Below, one piece after another: positions 17,606 to 26,249 of a stretch of 64,000 bases of DNA. Position numbers and translations under genes: made by a program. The notes under the pieces were generated by a model. The model had not been told where the DNA came from. It did no database searches and was given only the letters and a program-made list of their open reading frames with translations. The stretch is from Glutamicibacter sp. B1 (GTDB taxonomy: Bacteria > Actinomycetota > Actinomycetes > Actinomycetales > Micrococcaceae). Each line of letters opens with the position of its first letter. Position 1 is the stretch's first letter. Location of the stretch: assembly GCF_039602135.1 (NCBI RefSeq), contig NZ_CP125942.1:496001-560000 (forward strand). The letters run 5' to 3'.

Positions 17606-17638
17606 AGACTAATTGAACTGACCGGTCAGTTCAATTAG
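17606..17638 (-). promoter_or_regulatory. Promoter and TetR operator of the ABC-like/YhgE/TetR operon
   Basis: A perfect 30-bp palindrome spans 17609-17638, centred on TGACCGGTCA. On the minus strand TTGAAC (17634-17629) is a -35, separated by 17 bases from -10 TAGTCT (17611-17606), so the palindrome covers both elements and the spacer. The -10 is six bases from the GTG at 17599. Binding by the TetR protein at 13741-14349 is inferred. Confidence 0.8.
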
Positions 17639-17725
17639 GGAGAATATTCCTTTAATCACGTCTAGACGTAAACCGCTTGATGCTCTTGGATGGTTCTTGG
17701 CTAGGCCTTATAAACGCGGTGTGGA

Positions 17726-17743
17726 GTTCACGAGTAGTTCACT
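17726..17743 (+). promoter_or_regulatory. PHO-box-like direct repeat upstream of the secreted nuclease
   Basis: GTTCACG, 4 bases, GTTCACT: two copies at 11-base pitch matching the actinobacterial PHO box GTTCACC-N4-GTTCACC. It lies about 80 bases before the ATG at 17821, upstream of a TAGTCG -10-like hexamer at 17766. RegX3/PhoP binding is inferred. Confidence 0.6.
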
Positions 17744-17820
17744 GAACTCTGATTACCTCGAAGCCTAGTCGCCATTGGCGGTTCTGACTACCGCCTAACG
17801 ATCATCAACCGAGGGAACCT

Positions 17821-19737
17821 ATGAGCAAGAGACGAACTACCAGTATTGCGGCAGTGTTGCTGTCTGGGGCTGTTGTTGCATCCACCTTCACGGCAGCTCA
17901 GGCTGACACAGTGGAGATCACCCCCATCGAGCAGGTGCAAGGTACGGGGGATACCTCCCCATTGGTCGGCCAAAAGACCACCGTACGTGGCGTGGTTACC
18001 GCCGCCTATGCAGAGGGTGGAATTCGCGGATTCTACCTACAAAGCGCCGGCAGTGGGGCAGAGATTCCAACAGAAGGAAGCTCGGCGGTGTTCATTTACG
18101 CCCCGGACGATGTAGCTTCAGTTGAGGTCGGGGACCACCTGCAGGTCTCTGGAACGGTCAGTGAGTACTACGGGCTCACCCAGATCAAAGCCCAGAGTGT
18201 GAAGTCCCTGAGTGAGCCGGCCGAAAGCGTTAAGCCATTGGCCATCACCTTGCCTAGCGACGAAGCCGGGCGTGAGCAGATCGAATCCATGCTCATTGAA
18301 CCTCAGGGGGAGTTCACTGTCTCGGATAACTATTCGCTGAACCAGTACGGTGAACTGACCCTAGCCATGGGAACAAGCTCCATCCTGCCAGGGGAAAAGC
18401 TGCTGCGTCAGCCCACCGACGTCTTTGCTCCGGGCAGTGCGCAGGCCGCTGAGCTGGAGAAAGAAAACGAGCAGCGCTCGATCGTGGTGGACGATGGTGC
18501 CACCTTGAATTTCAGCACCGCCAAAAACACCACCGTTGCCCTGCCGTATATTGATTCCGCTCAACGCGTCAGTGTTGGAGCGGAAACCACCTTCACCGGA
18601 CCGATGATTCTGGACTACCGGTATGACCTGTGGCGACTGCAGCCTCAGGGGCAGGTGATCGGCTCCGATGACGCAGATATCGCCCTGCACTTTGAGCAGA
18701 TCGATAATAGTGCCCCACAGGATGTCGGCGGCAATGTGTCCGTAGGTAGCTTCAATGTGCTGAACTACTTCACCACTACCGGCGATGAACTTTCCGGTTG
18801 CAGTTACTACTCGGATCGCGAAGGCAATCCAGTGACCGTGCGCCAGGGATGCGATGCCCGCGGAGCTGCCAACCAGGCCAGTTTTGAACGTCAGCAGTCC
18901 AAAATTGTTGCTGCGTTGAGCAAATTTACCGCGGATGTCGTGGTACTGGAAGAAATTGAAAACTCGGCTCGCTTCGGCCAGGATCGTGATGCTGCCCTAG
19001 CTCATCTGGTGGATCAGTTGAACTCGGCCGCCGGTTCAAAGATCTGGAAGTTTGTCCCAAGCCCGGATGCTACCCCGGCTGATGAAGACGTGATCCGCAC
19101 CGCAATCATCTACCGCAACAAAGCTGTGAAGCCGATCGGCGAATCGGTCATTCTCGAAGACGAGGCCTTTGATAATGCGCGCGAACCACTGGGTCAAGCC
19201 TTCCAGAAGGTCGGCGGAAATCAGAAGACTCGTTTTGTGGTCGTAGCCAATCACTTCAAGTCGAAGGGCTCAGACCCGAAGGATGGTTCGGGCAACGCTG
19301 ACTCCGGCGATGGTCAGGGTGCCTGGAACGCCGATCGAGTTGATCAGGCTAAGGCGCTGGTTAGTTTTGCGGAGCAGCTGAAGAAGTCACGTAACACCCA
19401 GAAGGTCTTGCTCGCTGGCGACTTCAATTCCTACGCTGCCGAAGATCCAATTCGAGTGCTCGCCGAGGCGGGCTACGTTGATCTCGGTGCCAAAGCTGAC
19501 TCGCAGAGCTACGTTTATGGTGGGCTGAGCGGTTCCTTGGATCATATTCTGGCTTCCCCAGAGCTGGCTTCCAAGGTCACCGGCCAGGATATCTGGAATA
19601 TCAACGCCATCGAATCCGTCGGCTATGAATACAGCCGCTACAACTACAACATCACCAACCTGTTTAGCTCGAACCAGTACCGTTCATCGGATCATGATCC
19701 GGTTCTGGTCGGATTGCAGTTGAACAAGAAGGGCTAG
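17821..19737 (+). CDS. Secreted ExeM/NucH-family endonuclease
   Basis: 638-residue extracellular DNase. There is a signal peptide at 1 to about 29 (ending AQA), an OB-like N-terminal region (QKTTVRGVVTAAY), then an endonuclease/exonuclease/phosphatase domain from about residue 300. Active-site motifs are SFNVLNY, VVLEEIEN (metal-binding Glu), AGDFNSY (catalytic Asp-Asn) and SDHDPV (catalytic Asp-His). It likely degrades extracellular DNA for phosphate or nucleosides; the PHO-box-like repeat upstream supports phosphate scavenging. Shine-Dalgarno GAGGGAA precedes the ATG. It is a single gene with its own terminator. Confidence 0.9.
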   Translation: MSKRRTTSIAAVLLSGAVVASTFTAAQADTVEITPIEQVQGTGDTSPLVGQKTTVRGVVTAAYAEGGIRGFYLQSAGSGAEIPTEGSSAVFIYAPDDVASVEVGDHLQVSGTVSEYYGLTQIKAQSVKSLSEPAESVKPLAITLPSDEAGREQIESMLIEPQGEFTVSDNYSLNQYGELTLAMGTSSILPGEKLLRQPTDVFAPGSAQAAELEKENEQRSIVVDDGATLNFSTAKNTTVALPYIDSAQRVSVGAETTFTGPMILDYRYDLWRLQPQGQVIGSDDADIALHFEQIDNSAPQDVGGNVSVGSFNVLNYFTTTGDELSGCSYYSDREGNPVTVRQGCDARGAANQASFERQQSKIVAALSKFTADVVVLEEIENSARFGQDRDAALAHLVDQLNSAAGSKIWKFVPSPDATPADEDVIRTAIIYRNKAVKPIGESVILEDEAFDNAREPLGQAFQKVGGNQKTRFVVVANHFKSKGSDPKDGSGNADSGDGQGAWNADRVDQAKALVSFAEQLKKSRNTQKVLLAGDFNSYAAEDPIRVLAEAGYVDLGAKADSQSYVYGGLSGSLDHILASPELASKVTGQDIWNINAIESVGYEYSRYNYNITNLFSSNQYRSSDHDPVLVGLQLNKKG

Positions 19738-19750
19738 CATTAGCTAGTTC

Positions 19751-19798
19751 AATCGGCCAGATAACTTTCCTTGGGGTAGTTGTCTGGCCGATTTTTTC
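19751..19798 (+). terminator. Intrinsic terminator of the nuclease gene
   Basis: 16-bp stem (19751-19766 with 19778-19793, one G-U pair) followed by TTTTT. Confidence 0.9.
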
Positions 19799-19806
19799 GT
19801 TAAGGG

Positions 19807-19836
19807 TTGACAAGCAGAATCCATCGTGGAGAATTA
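19807..19836 (+). promoter_or_regulatory. Probable promoter of the beta-glucoside operon
   Basis: TTGACA at 19807-19812 with a weak -10 GAATTA at 19831-19836 (18-base spacer). The CRP-like palindrome follows immediately. Confidence 0.4.
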
Positions 19837-19845
19837 TGGAAGAAG

Positions 19846-19867
19846 TTTTGTGAGAGCGCTCACAAAA
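19846..19867. promoter_or_regulatory. CRP/GlxR-consensus palindrome overlapping a LacI-type core
   Basis: TGTGA-GAGCGC-TCACA (19849-19864) is an exact match to the CRP/GlxR consensus TGTGA-N6-TCACA, with symmetric TTT/AAA flanks. Its centre also carries GAGCGCTC, the core of the LacI operator 90 bases downstream, so two regulators may compete here. Confidence 0.65.
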
Positions 19868-19936
19868 TAGCTAAGCGGAGTTGCTGTCATTGCCATGGCA
19901 AATGGGGTTCAGGAAGAACCCTCATATTTTTGCCAC

Positions 19937-19958
19937 ATTTTGAGAGCGCTCTCAAAAT
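19937..19958. promoter_or_regulatory. LacI-family operator
   Basis: Perfect 22-bp palindrome with core TGAGAGCGCTCTCA, the form bound by CebR-like LacI repressors of cellobiose genes. It lies about 50 bases before the solute-binding protein start. The repressor is probably the LacI protein encoded at 24927-25946. Confidence 0.8.
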
Positions 19959-20006
19959 ATGTTGGTCTCACCTCACTCGCACAAACAAGACTTGAATGGA
20001 GTCACC

Positions 20007-21338
20007 GTGAACCCCTCACGAACAGCTCGGCTAGCCAAGGTTGTAGCCCTGAGCTCAAGTATTGCCCTGCTCGCAGCAGGCTGCGCATCGGGCGATAGCA
20101 AGGACGCCGCCCAGCCAGCCTCCGCGGATAATCCTGTCACCCTGACCATCACCACCTTCGGCACTCAGGGATTGGATCCCTTGTACAAGCAGTACGAAGC
20201 CGATAACCCAGGCATCACCATTGAAGCCACCAACATTGATACCGGTGGCAATGCACTGACCGACTGGAAAACCAAGCAAGCAGCCGGCGCCGGACTGCCC
20301 GATGTTCAAGCCGTAGAAGAGGGCTGGCTTGGCCAAGTCATGACCGTTTCAGATAGCTTCACCGACCTCAACGAGTACGGTGCCAAAGATATCGCCGGCG
20401 ACTGGGTGGACTGGAAAGTAAAGCAGGCCACCGACGCTGAAGGCCGCACCATCGGCTACGGCACCGACATTGGACCAATGGGGCTGTGCTACAACAGCAA
20501 GCTCTTCAAGGCAGCCGGTCTGCCCAGCGATCGCGAACAGGTTGCCGAACTCTTCGGCGGCGCCGACTCCACGTGGGATGACTTCTTCTCCGTGGGCGAG
20601 GACTACGTGAAGAAAACCGACAAAGCCTTCTACGATCAGTCCGGTTTTGTTTGGAACGCCATGGTCAACCAGCTCGACGAAGGCTACTACAAAGCCGATG
20701 GCTCACTGAACATTGAGGGAAACACCGCACTGCGTGAGCGGTGGGACCAACTTTCGGCTGCAGCGTCCAAGGGACTGTCCTCGGCACAGACCCAATGGGA
20801 CTGGGGCAAGGGACAAGCATTCGTCGACGGCTCCTTCGCAGTGATGCCATGCCCAGGCTGGATGTTGGGCAACGTCAAGGGCCAGGTTGAAGGCGCCGGT
20901 GGTGACGCATCGGACGGTTGGGACTTTGCCGATGTCTTCCCAGGCGGTGCAGCTAACTGGGGCGGTGCATTCCTGACGGTGCCAAGCACTTCCAAGCATC
21001 CCGCTGAGGCGGCCAAGCTCGCGCAGTACCTGACCAACGCCACCTCGCAGGCGACCTCCTTCGAAGAAGCCGGAGCCTTCCCAAGCAACATCGAAGCACA
21101 GAAGTTCAAGGCCGTTACCGGTGAGAACGAGCTGACCAAGTTCTTCAACGGTGCACCGATCGGTGAAATTCTCTCCAACCGCGCCGAAGGCGTCAAAGCA
21201 CAGTACAAGGGCGCGGATGATTCGGTGATTCAGGAGCAGGTCTTCGGCCCAGCAACTATCGCCATTGACAAGGGCACTGACGGGGACACCGCGTGGAACA
21301 CGGCCCTGTTAACGCTGCAGGAACTGGAAATCAAGTAA
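20007..21338 (+). CDS. Sugar ABC transporter solute-binding lipoprotein
   Basis: 443-residue family 1 extracellular sugar-binding protein, first gene of the uptake operon. From GTG 20007 (AATGGAG upstream) it has a lipoprotein signal ending in lipobox LAAGC, so it is anchored to the membrane outer face. The body shows the usual two-lobe pattern and motifs such as FVDGSFAVMPCPGWM. Downstream permeases and a GH1 beta-glucosidase point to cellobiose or another beta-glucoside as ligand; no ATPase gene is in the cluster, so a shared MsiK-type ATPase elsewhere is expected. An in-frame ATG at 19959 would spoil the signal peptide. Confidence 0.9.
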   Translation: MNPSRTARLAKVVALSSSIALLAAGCASGDSKDAAQPASADNPVTLTITTFGTQGLDPLYKQYEADNPGITIEATNIDTGGNALTDWKTKQAAGAGLPDVQAVEEGWLGQVMTVSDSFTDLNEYGAKDIAGDWVDWKVKQATDAEGRTIGYGTDIGPMGLCYNSKLFKAAGLPSDREQVAELFGGADSTWDDFFSVGEDYVKKTDKAFYDQSGFVWNAMVNQLDEGYYKADGSLNIEGNTALRERWDQLSAAASKGLSSAQTQWDWGKGQAFVDGSFAVMPCPGWMLGNVKGQVEGAGGDASDGWDFADVFPGGAANWGGAFLTVPSTSKHPAEAAKLAQYLTNATSQATSFEEAGAFPSNIEAQKFKAVTGENELTKFFNGAPIGEILSNRAEGVKAQYKGADDSVIQEQVFGPATIAIDKGTDGDTAWNTALLTLQELEIK

Positions 21339-21360
21339 TCGGATTGGCCGACACAGCACC

Positions 21361-21399
21361 CTGTGGGGTAAGCGTTCATCACTGACCCTGGCCCCACAG
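21361..21399 (+). other. Intercistronic stem-loop after the solute-binding protein gene
   Basis: CTGTGGGG (21361-21368) pairs with CCCCACAG (21392-21399). Such hairpins commonly protect the upstream binding-protein message or reduce read-through, giving more binding protein than permease. The role here is inferred. Confidence 0.55.
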
Positions 21400-21429
21400 A
21401 GCGCAACTGCAGCAGAAAAGAAGACACCG

Positions 21430-22530
21430 ATGAGCACCACGACACCCATGCCACGGCCGAAACTACGGGCCGAAAAACCCAGTACGCCCACCCCAGAAAG
21501 GCTGCAGGAAGCCAAGGCAGAACGCAAAATGCGTCGCAGGCACCTGCGTGGCCGACTGGATTTTAAGTACTCCCCATACCTATATATCTCGCCCTTTTTC
21601 ATCCTCTTCGCGCTAGTTGGCCTCTTCCCACTGATCTACACCTTCGTGGTATCAATCAACGACTGGGACCTGCTAAGTGGAGCCGGTGACTGGGTGGGGC
21701 TGAAAAACTACCAGGCAGAACTAGCCTCACCGCTGTTCTGGAATTCGCTGTTCAACACTTTCAGCATCTTCCTGCTCTCCGCCATTCCGCAGCTGGTAAT
21801 TGCCACCTTCATCGCAGCGATGCTTGATCAAAATATCAGGGCAAAAACTTTTTGGCGGATGAGCGTGCTGGTTCCCTACGTGGTGACTCCGGTGGCTGTC
21901 ACGCTGATCTTCTCCACTGCCTTCGACGAGAAATACGGACTGATCAACAACCTGCTCGGTGCACTGAACCTGGACACCATTGCCTGGAAAACCGATGTGT
22001 TCCCCTCCCACATGGCTATTGCCACCATGGTGAACTGGCGTTGGACTGGGTACAACGCGTTGATCTTGCTGGCGGCCATGCAGGCCGTACCTCGGGAACT
22101 ACACGAATCGGCGGCCATCGATGGGGCAGGGGCCATTCGTCGGTTCTTCTCCATTACTCTGCCAAGTATCCGTCCCACCATGATCTTCGTGATCATCACC
22201 GCGACCATCGGCGGTTTACAGATCTTTACCGAGCCCAAACTCTTCAACCCCAGTAGTTCGGTCCCGGGCGGACCTGATCGGCAGTATCAAACCACGGTGC
22301 TTTACCTGTGGGATCTGGCCTTCAACCGCGGGGACTTTGGGCGGGCTTCGGCCGTGGCCTGGATGCTGTTTTTGATCATCATCGTGATCGGCGTGATCAA
22401 CTTCTTGATCTCCGGCACCATCGCCTCGTCTTCAGATAAGCGCAGACCCCGACGGATTCCAGGCCGAAAAGCCAAACGTATCAAATCCCATCCCACAGGT
22501 TCGCTCCGAGAAAGTGCCAACGATGAGTAA
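21430..22530 (+). CDS. Carbohydrate ABC transporter permease (MalF-like)
   Basis: 366 residues, six predicted TM helices after a 50-residue basic cytoplasmic N-terminus. The EAA loop that contacts the ATPase is seen as ELHESAAIDGAGAIRRF. The C-terminal tail is Arg/Lys-rich. It pairs with the MalG-like permease that begins within its last codons. It imports the sugar delivered by the upstream lipoprotein. Confidence 0.92.
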   Translation: MSTTTPMPRPKLRAEKPSTPTPERLQEAKAERKMRRRHLRGRLDFKYSPYLYISPFFILFALVGLFPLIYTFVVSINDWDLLSGAGDWVGLKNYQAELASPLFWNSLFNTFSIFLLSAIPQLVIATFIAAMLDQNIRAKTFWRMSVLVPYVVTPVAVTLIFSTAFDEKYGLINNLLGALNLDTIAWKTDVFPSHMAIATMVNWRWTGYNALILLAAMQAVPRELHESAAIDGAGAIRRFFSITLPSIRPTMIFVIITATIGGLQIFTEPKLFNPSSSVPGGPDRQYQTTVLYLWDLAFNRGDFGRASAVAWMLFLIIIVIGVINFLISGTIASSSDKRRPRRIPGRKAKRIKSHPTGSLRESANDE

Positions 22531-23410
22531 CGCTACCTTGCAATCAACTGCTAGACCCAAGTTGATACGCCCGGGCCGAAACAAGAACTTTTCAGCCGAC
22601 CGGCGTCCAGGATTTCTCACCTACGGCATCCTGCTGGCCTTCCTCATCGGAAGCACCTACCCGCTGTGGTACTCCTTTGTGATCGGTTCTTCTACCGGTG
22701 CAGTCTTTTCTTCGGCATGGCCGCCACTGCTTCCGGGCGGACAGTTCTGGACTAACGTGGCTGAGGTCTTTGACTCGGTGGATTTCTGGGCGACACTGGG
22801 TAACAGCTTGATTGTTTCCTCCGTTATTACCTTCTCGGTGGTGACGTTTTCTACCCTTGCCGGTTACGCCTTCGCCAAGTTGCGCTTCCGCGGGCGTCAG
22901 GGACTGCTGGTTTTTGTCATTGCAACACTGGCGGTGCCGACCCAGCTCGGGATCATCCCGATGTTCATGATGATGAAGGAACTGGGATGGACCGGTTCTT
23001 TGGGCGCGATCATGATCCCAACCCTGGTGACAGCCTTTGGCGTCTTTTTCATGCGCCAATATCTGGTGGACAATATCCCCGACGAACTCATCGAGGCTGC
23101 CCGAGTGGATGGCGCCTCCATGATTGGAACCTTCTGGCACGTTGGTGTACCGGCCGCGCGCCCAGCGATGGCGATCTTGTCGCTGTTCACTTTTATGACC
23201 GCATGGACCGACTATCTTTGGCCAATGCTTGTCGCACCACAAACACCTACCCTGCAGGTGGCATTGAGCCAGTTGCAATCAGCCCGCTATGTTGATTACA
23301 CCATCGTGATGACCGGCGCACTGATGGCCACGATTCCTCTGTTGTTACTTTTCATCGTGGCCGGCAAACAACTTGTATCCGGAATTATGGCAGGAGCTGT
23401 TAAAGGTTAA
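22523..23410 (+). CDS. Carbohydrate ABC transporter permease (MalG-like)
   Basis: About 295 residues with six TM helices and the EAA loop ELIEAARVDGASMIGTF. The ATG at 22523 overlaps the end of the MalF-like gene by eight bases; an in-frame GTG at 22514 is possible but less likely. The stop overlaps the next ATG (TAATG), so uptake and hydrolysis genes are translated as one unit. Confidence 0.92.
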   Translation: MSNATLQSTARPKLIRPGRNKNFSADRRPGFLTYGILLAFLIGSTYPLWYSFVIGSSTGAVFSSAWPPLLPGGQFWTNVAEVFDSVDFWATLGNSLIVSSVITFSVVTFSTLAGYAFAKLRFRGRQGLLVFVIATLAVPTQLGIIPMFMMMKELGWTGSLGAIMIPTLVTAFGVFFMRQYLVDNIPDELIEAARVDGASMIGTFWHVGVPAARPAMAILSLFTFMTAWTDYLWPMLVAPQTPTLQVALSQLQSARYVDYTIVMTGALMATIPLLLLFIVAGKQLVSGIMAGAVKG

Positions 23411-24828
23411 TGACTCATCATCTATCTCAAGAATTCGCGTGGCCCAAGCACTTCCTTTTTGGATCAGCTACCGCCGCAGCGCAAATTGAAGGTGCCGGGC
23501 ACCTCTACGGCAAGGAAGACTCTATCTGGGATGCCTTCGCCCGTAAGGAAGGTGCCATTGCCGGGGGAGAGGACCTCGAAGTCGCGGTAGATCATTATCA
23601 CCGCTACCGCGAAGACGTTCAGTTGATGCGAGAACTAGGACTGGATTCTTATAGATTCTCTACCAGTTGGGCACGAGTGATTCCTGGCGGACGCGAGGTA
23701 AATGCTCAGGGGCTGGATTTTTATTCGCGCCTTGTTGACGAGCTGCTCGAAAATGGAATCTTGCCGTGGCTGACCCTGTACCACTGGGATTTACCGCAGG
23801 CCCTTGAGGAACAAGGTGGTTGGACCAATCGCGAGACAGCCTACAAATTTGTGGAATATGCCGAAGTTGTTTACAACAAGCTTGGTGATCGGGTCCAGCA
23901 TTGGACAACTTTTAATGAGCCACTGTGCTCGTCTCTGATTGGTTATGCTGCAGGAGAGCATGCCCCTGGACGCCAAGAACCCAAGTCCGCGTTGGCTGCT
24001 GTGCATCATCAGCACCTGGCACATGGGTTGGCCGCGCAACGGTTGCGTGAACTTGGCGCCCAGGAACTGGGGATCACCCTGAACCTGACCAATGCTGTGC
24101 CTAATGATCCTAGCGATCCAGTTGATCAGGAAGCTGCTCGTCGCATTGATGCGTTATGGAATCGCATGTACCTAGATCCGCTATTAAAGGGCTCCTATCC
24201 TGAAGATCTCCTCGAAGATGTCAGTGATTACGGTTTAGCCGAGCTGATTCAGCCCGGTGATCTGGAAACTATTCACCAGCCGCTGAACTTCCTGGGCGTG
24301 AACCACTATCACGATGACAACGTTTCAGGACACCCGCTGCCCCATGACCAACCGGTCGCGGTGGTTCCGACGGACTCAGCGAAGTCTTCGCCGTTTGTCG
24401 GCAGTGAATACGTCACTTTCCCTGCACGAGACTTGCCTCGGACCGCGATGGGATGGGAAGTGAATCCCCAGGGCTTGCGAGTGCTGCTTAACCGCTTGCA
24501 TCGGGACTATGAAACTCTGCCGGCACTGTACATCACCGAAAATGGTGCCGCCTACACCGATGTCGTGAGCGAAGAAGGAAGCATCGAGGACCATGAACGA
24601 AGCGAGTACGTCTTAGATCATCTAGACGAAGTGGCCCACGCAATTGAAGACGGCGTGGACGTGCGTGGCTATTTTGTTTGGTCCTTGCTCGATAACTTCG
24701 AATGGGCCTGGGGCTATAACAAGCGATTCGGCATTATTTACGTGGATTATCAGACCCAAGAACGAATCATCAAGAATAGTGGCCGGGCCTACGCAAGCCT
24801 CATTGCGGCTAATCGTACAATGGCATAA
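23410..24828 (+). CDS. GH1 family beta-glucosidase
   Basis: 472 residues, normal length for glycoside hydrolase family 1. The acid/base Glu is in TFNEP and the nucleophile Glu in ITENGAA; the glycone-binding region FEWAWGYNKRFG near the C-terminus is intact. There is no signal peptide, so it cleaves imported beta-glucosides in the cytoplasm. It starts inside the permease stop. It probably works on the sugar carried by the upstream transporter. Confidence 0.93.
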   Translation: MTHHLSQEFAWPKHFLFGSATAAAQIEGAGHLYGKEDSIWDAFARKEGAIAGGEDLEVAVDHYHRYREDVQLMRELGLDSYRFSTSWARVIPGGREVNAQGLDFYSRLVDELLENGILPWLTLYHWDLPQALEEQGGWTNRETAYKFVEYAEVVYNKLGDRVQHWTTFNEPLCSSLIGYAAGEHAPGRQEPKSALAAVHHQHLAHGLAAQRLRELGAQELGITLNLTNAVPNDPSDPVDQEAARRIDALWNRMYLDPLLKGSYPEDLLEDVSDYGLAELIQPGDLETIHQPLNFLGVNHYHDDNVSGHPLPHDQPVAVVPTDSAKSSPFVGSEYVTFPARDLPRTAMGWEVNPQGLRVLLNRLHRDYETLPALYITENGAAYTDVVSEEGSIEDHERSEYVLDHLDEVAHAIEDGVDVRGYFVWSLLDNFEWAWGYNKRFGIIYVDYQTQERIIKNSGRAYASLIAANRTMA

Positions 24829-24842
24829 CAACGGAGCAAGAT

Positions 24843-24878
24843 GATGGTTCGCAGATCCTACGGGCACTGCGAACCATC
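24843..24878. terminator. Hairpin after the beta-glucosidase gene
   Basis: 12-bp stem GATGGTTCGCAG/CTGCGAACCATC with a 12-base loop, extended by further partial pairing. There is no clear T-run. It may attenuate rather than stop transcription into the lacI-type gene. Confidence 0.55.
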
Positions 24879-24926
24879 TTGCTTACGTGGCTGATCAATA
24901 AACTCCTCGGACCTAGGCGTAAAAGA

Positions 24927-25946
24927 ATGAGCATGGAAGAACCGCGCAAGCCACAGGCAACGCTCGAATTGGTGGCAGAACGGGCAGGGGTATCGCGTGC
25001 CACTGTCTCGCGGGTTGTTAACGGTTCAGATCGTGTTAAGGCGGGCGCCAAAAAAGCAGTCGAGCAGGCCATTAGAGAACTGAACTACGTGCCTAACCGT
25101 GCAGCACGCTCGCTGGCACAGGGCAGAAGCAACTCCATCGCGCTTGTCGTTCCAGAGAATACTGCAAAGTTTTTCGCAGATCCCTACTTTGCCAAGGTTG
25201 TTCAGGGCGCCGCACAGTATTTGGCCGGGACCGAATTTATGCTGACTTTGTTGCTCTCTACAGAATCTGATCCGGCAAAAACTACCCGCTATCTTCAAGG
25301 CGGAAACGTTGACGGTGCCCTGGTCCTGTCGCACCATGCGGATGATCAATCGTATGCGGATTTAGGAGCGTTGCTGCCGATGGTTTACGGCGGACGAACC
25401 ATGAGCACCGATCAGAATGAAATTTACGTCGTGGACATTGACAATATTGCAGCGGCGCGTCAGGCAACTGAACTGATCATCGACCGAGGCCGGAGTAAAT
25501 TAGCAATGATTGCCGGGCCACAGGATATGGGCGCTGGGCTGGACCGTTTGATCGGATTCCAGCGCGCCGTCCAAGACGCTGGATTGGAACCGGTAGCCAT
25601 TGAAGCTGGAGATTTCACCCCAGCTAGCGGCCATCAGATCATGCAGCAGATGATTAAGAACAACATAGAGTTTGATGGCTTGTTTGCTGCCAGCGCCCAG
25701 ATGGGCTTCGGAGCGTTACAGGCTCTCGCAGAGGCAGGAATTAGTGTTCCGGAGCAGGTTTCGGTAACAGCGGTGGACGATGACTCTTTTGCGCGCAGCT
25801 CAACTCCGCCTTTGACGACGATTGCACAATTCCCTGAACGTCAGGGGGAGATCATGGCCGAATTGTTGATCAAGCGGATCCATGGAGAGCAAGTGCCTGA
25901 ATGGAGCATCATGGACACCAAACTTGTCTTGCGCGATTCTCACTAG
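24927..25946 (+). CDS. LacI-family regulator of the beta-glucoside operon
   Basis: About 340 residues. The N-terminal helix-turn-helix TLELVAERAGVSRATVSRVVNG is complete with the hinge helix PNRAARSLA, followed by a periplasmic-binding-protein-like sensor domain. The likely start is ATG 24927 (or 24933); upstream in-frame codons from 24879 are not family-like. It probably represses the operon through the palindrome at 19937-19958 and is released by the imported sugar. A TAGGCG-like element sits just before the start. Confidence 0.9.
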   Translation: MSMEEPRKPQATLELVAERAGVSRATVSRVVNGSDRVKAGAKKAVEQAIRELNYVPNRAARSLAQGRSNSIALVVPENTAKFFADPYFAKVVQGAAQYLAGTEFMLTLLLSTESDPAKTTRYLQGGNVDGALVLSHHADDQSYADLGALLPMVYGGRTMSTDQNEIYVVDIDNIAAARQATELIIDRGRSKLAMIAGPQDMGAGLDRLIGFQRAVQDAGLEPVAIEAGDFTPASGHQIMQQMIKNNIEFDGLFAASAQMGFGALQALAEAGISVPEQVSVTAVDDDSFARSSTPPLTTIAQFPERQGEIMAELLIKRIHGEQVPEWSIMDTKLVLRDSH

Positions 25947-25974
25947 GAGCTCGTCAAATACCGTGTAAACGCAA

Positions 25975-26005
25975 AAAAATTCCCACTCATTTGAGTGGGA
26001 ATTTT
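25975..26005. terminator. Bidirectional terminator between lacI-type gene and tRNA-Arg
   Basis: 10-bp stem ATTCCCACTC/GAGTGGGAAT with A-run and T-run on its two sides. It is near-identical to the terminator at 26811-26840. Confidence 0.85.
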
Positions 26006-26012
26006 CAATTTG

Positions 26013-26086
<74 letters not shown>

Positions 26087-26249
26087 ATATTTATTTGTTG
26101 TCGCCTTGACGACTTGAATAACTCTACACGAGATTGAGCCGGAGGAAAAACCAAAACTGCCAAAAGTGCGGTGATTCACAAAATATCTAATGAAAGTCGT
26201 TTTGGGTGAAGCATGAGCGTGACAATTTGGCGCACTGCGCGGGGAAGGG

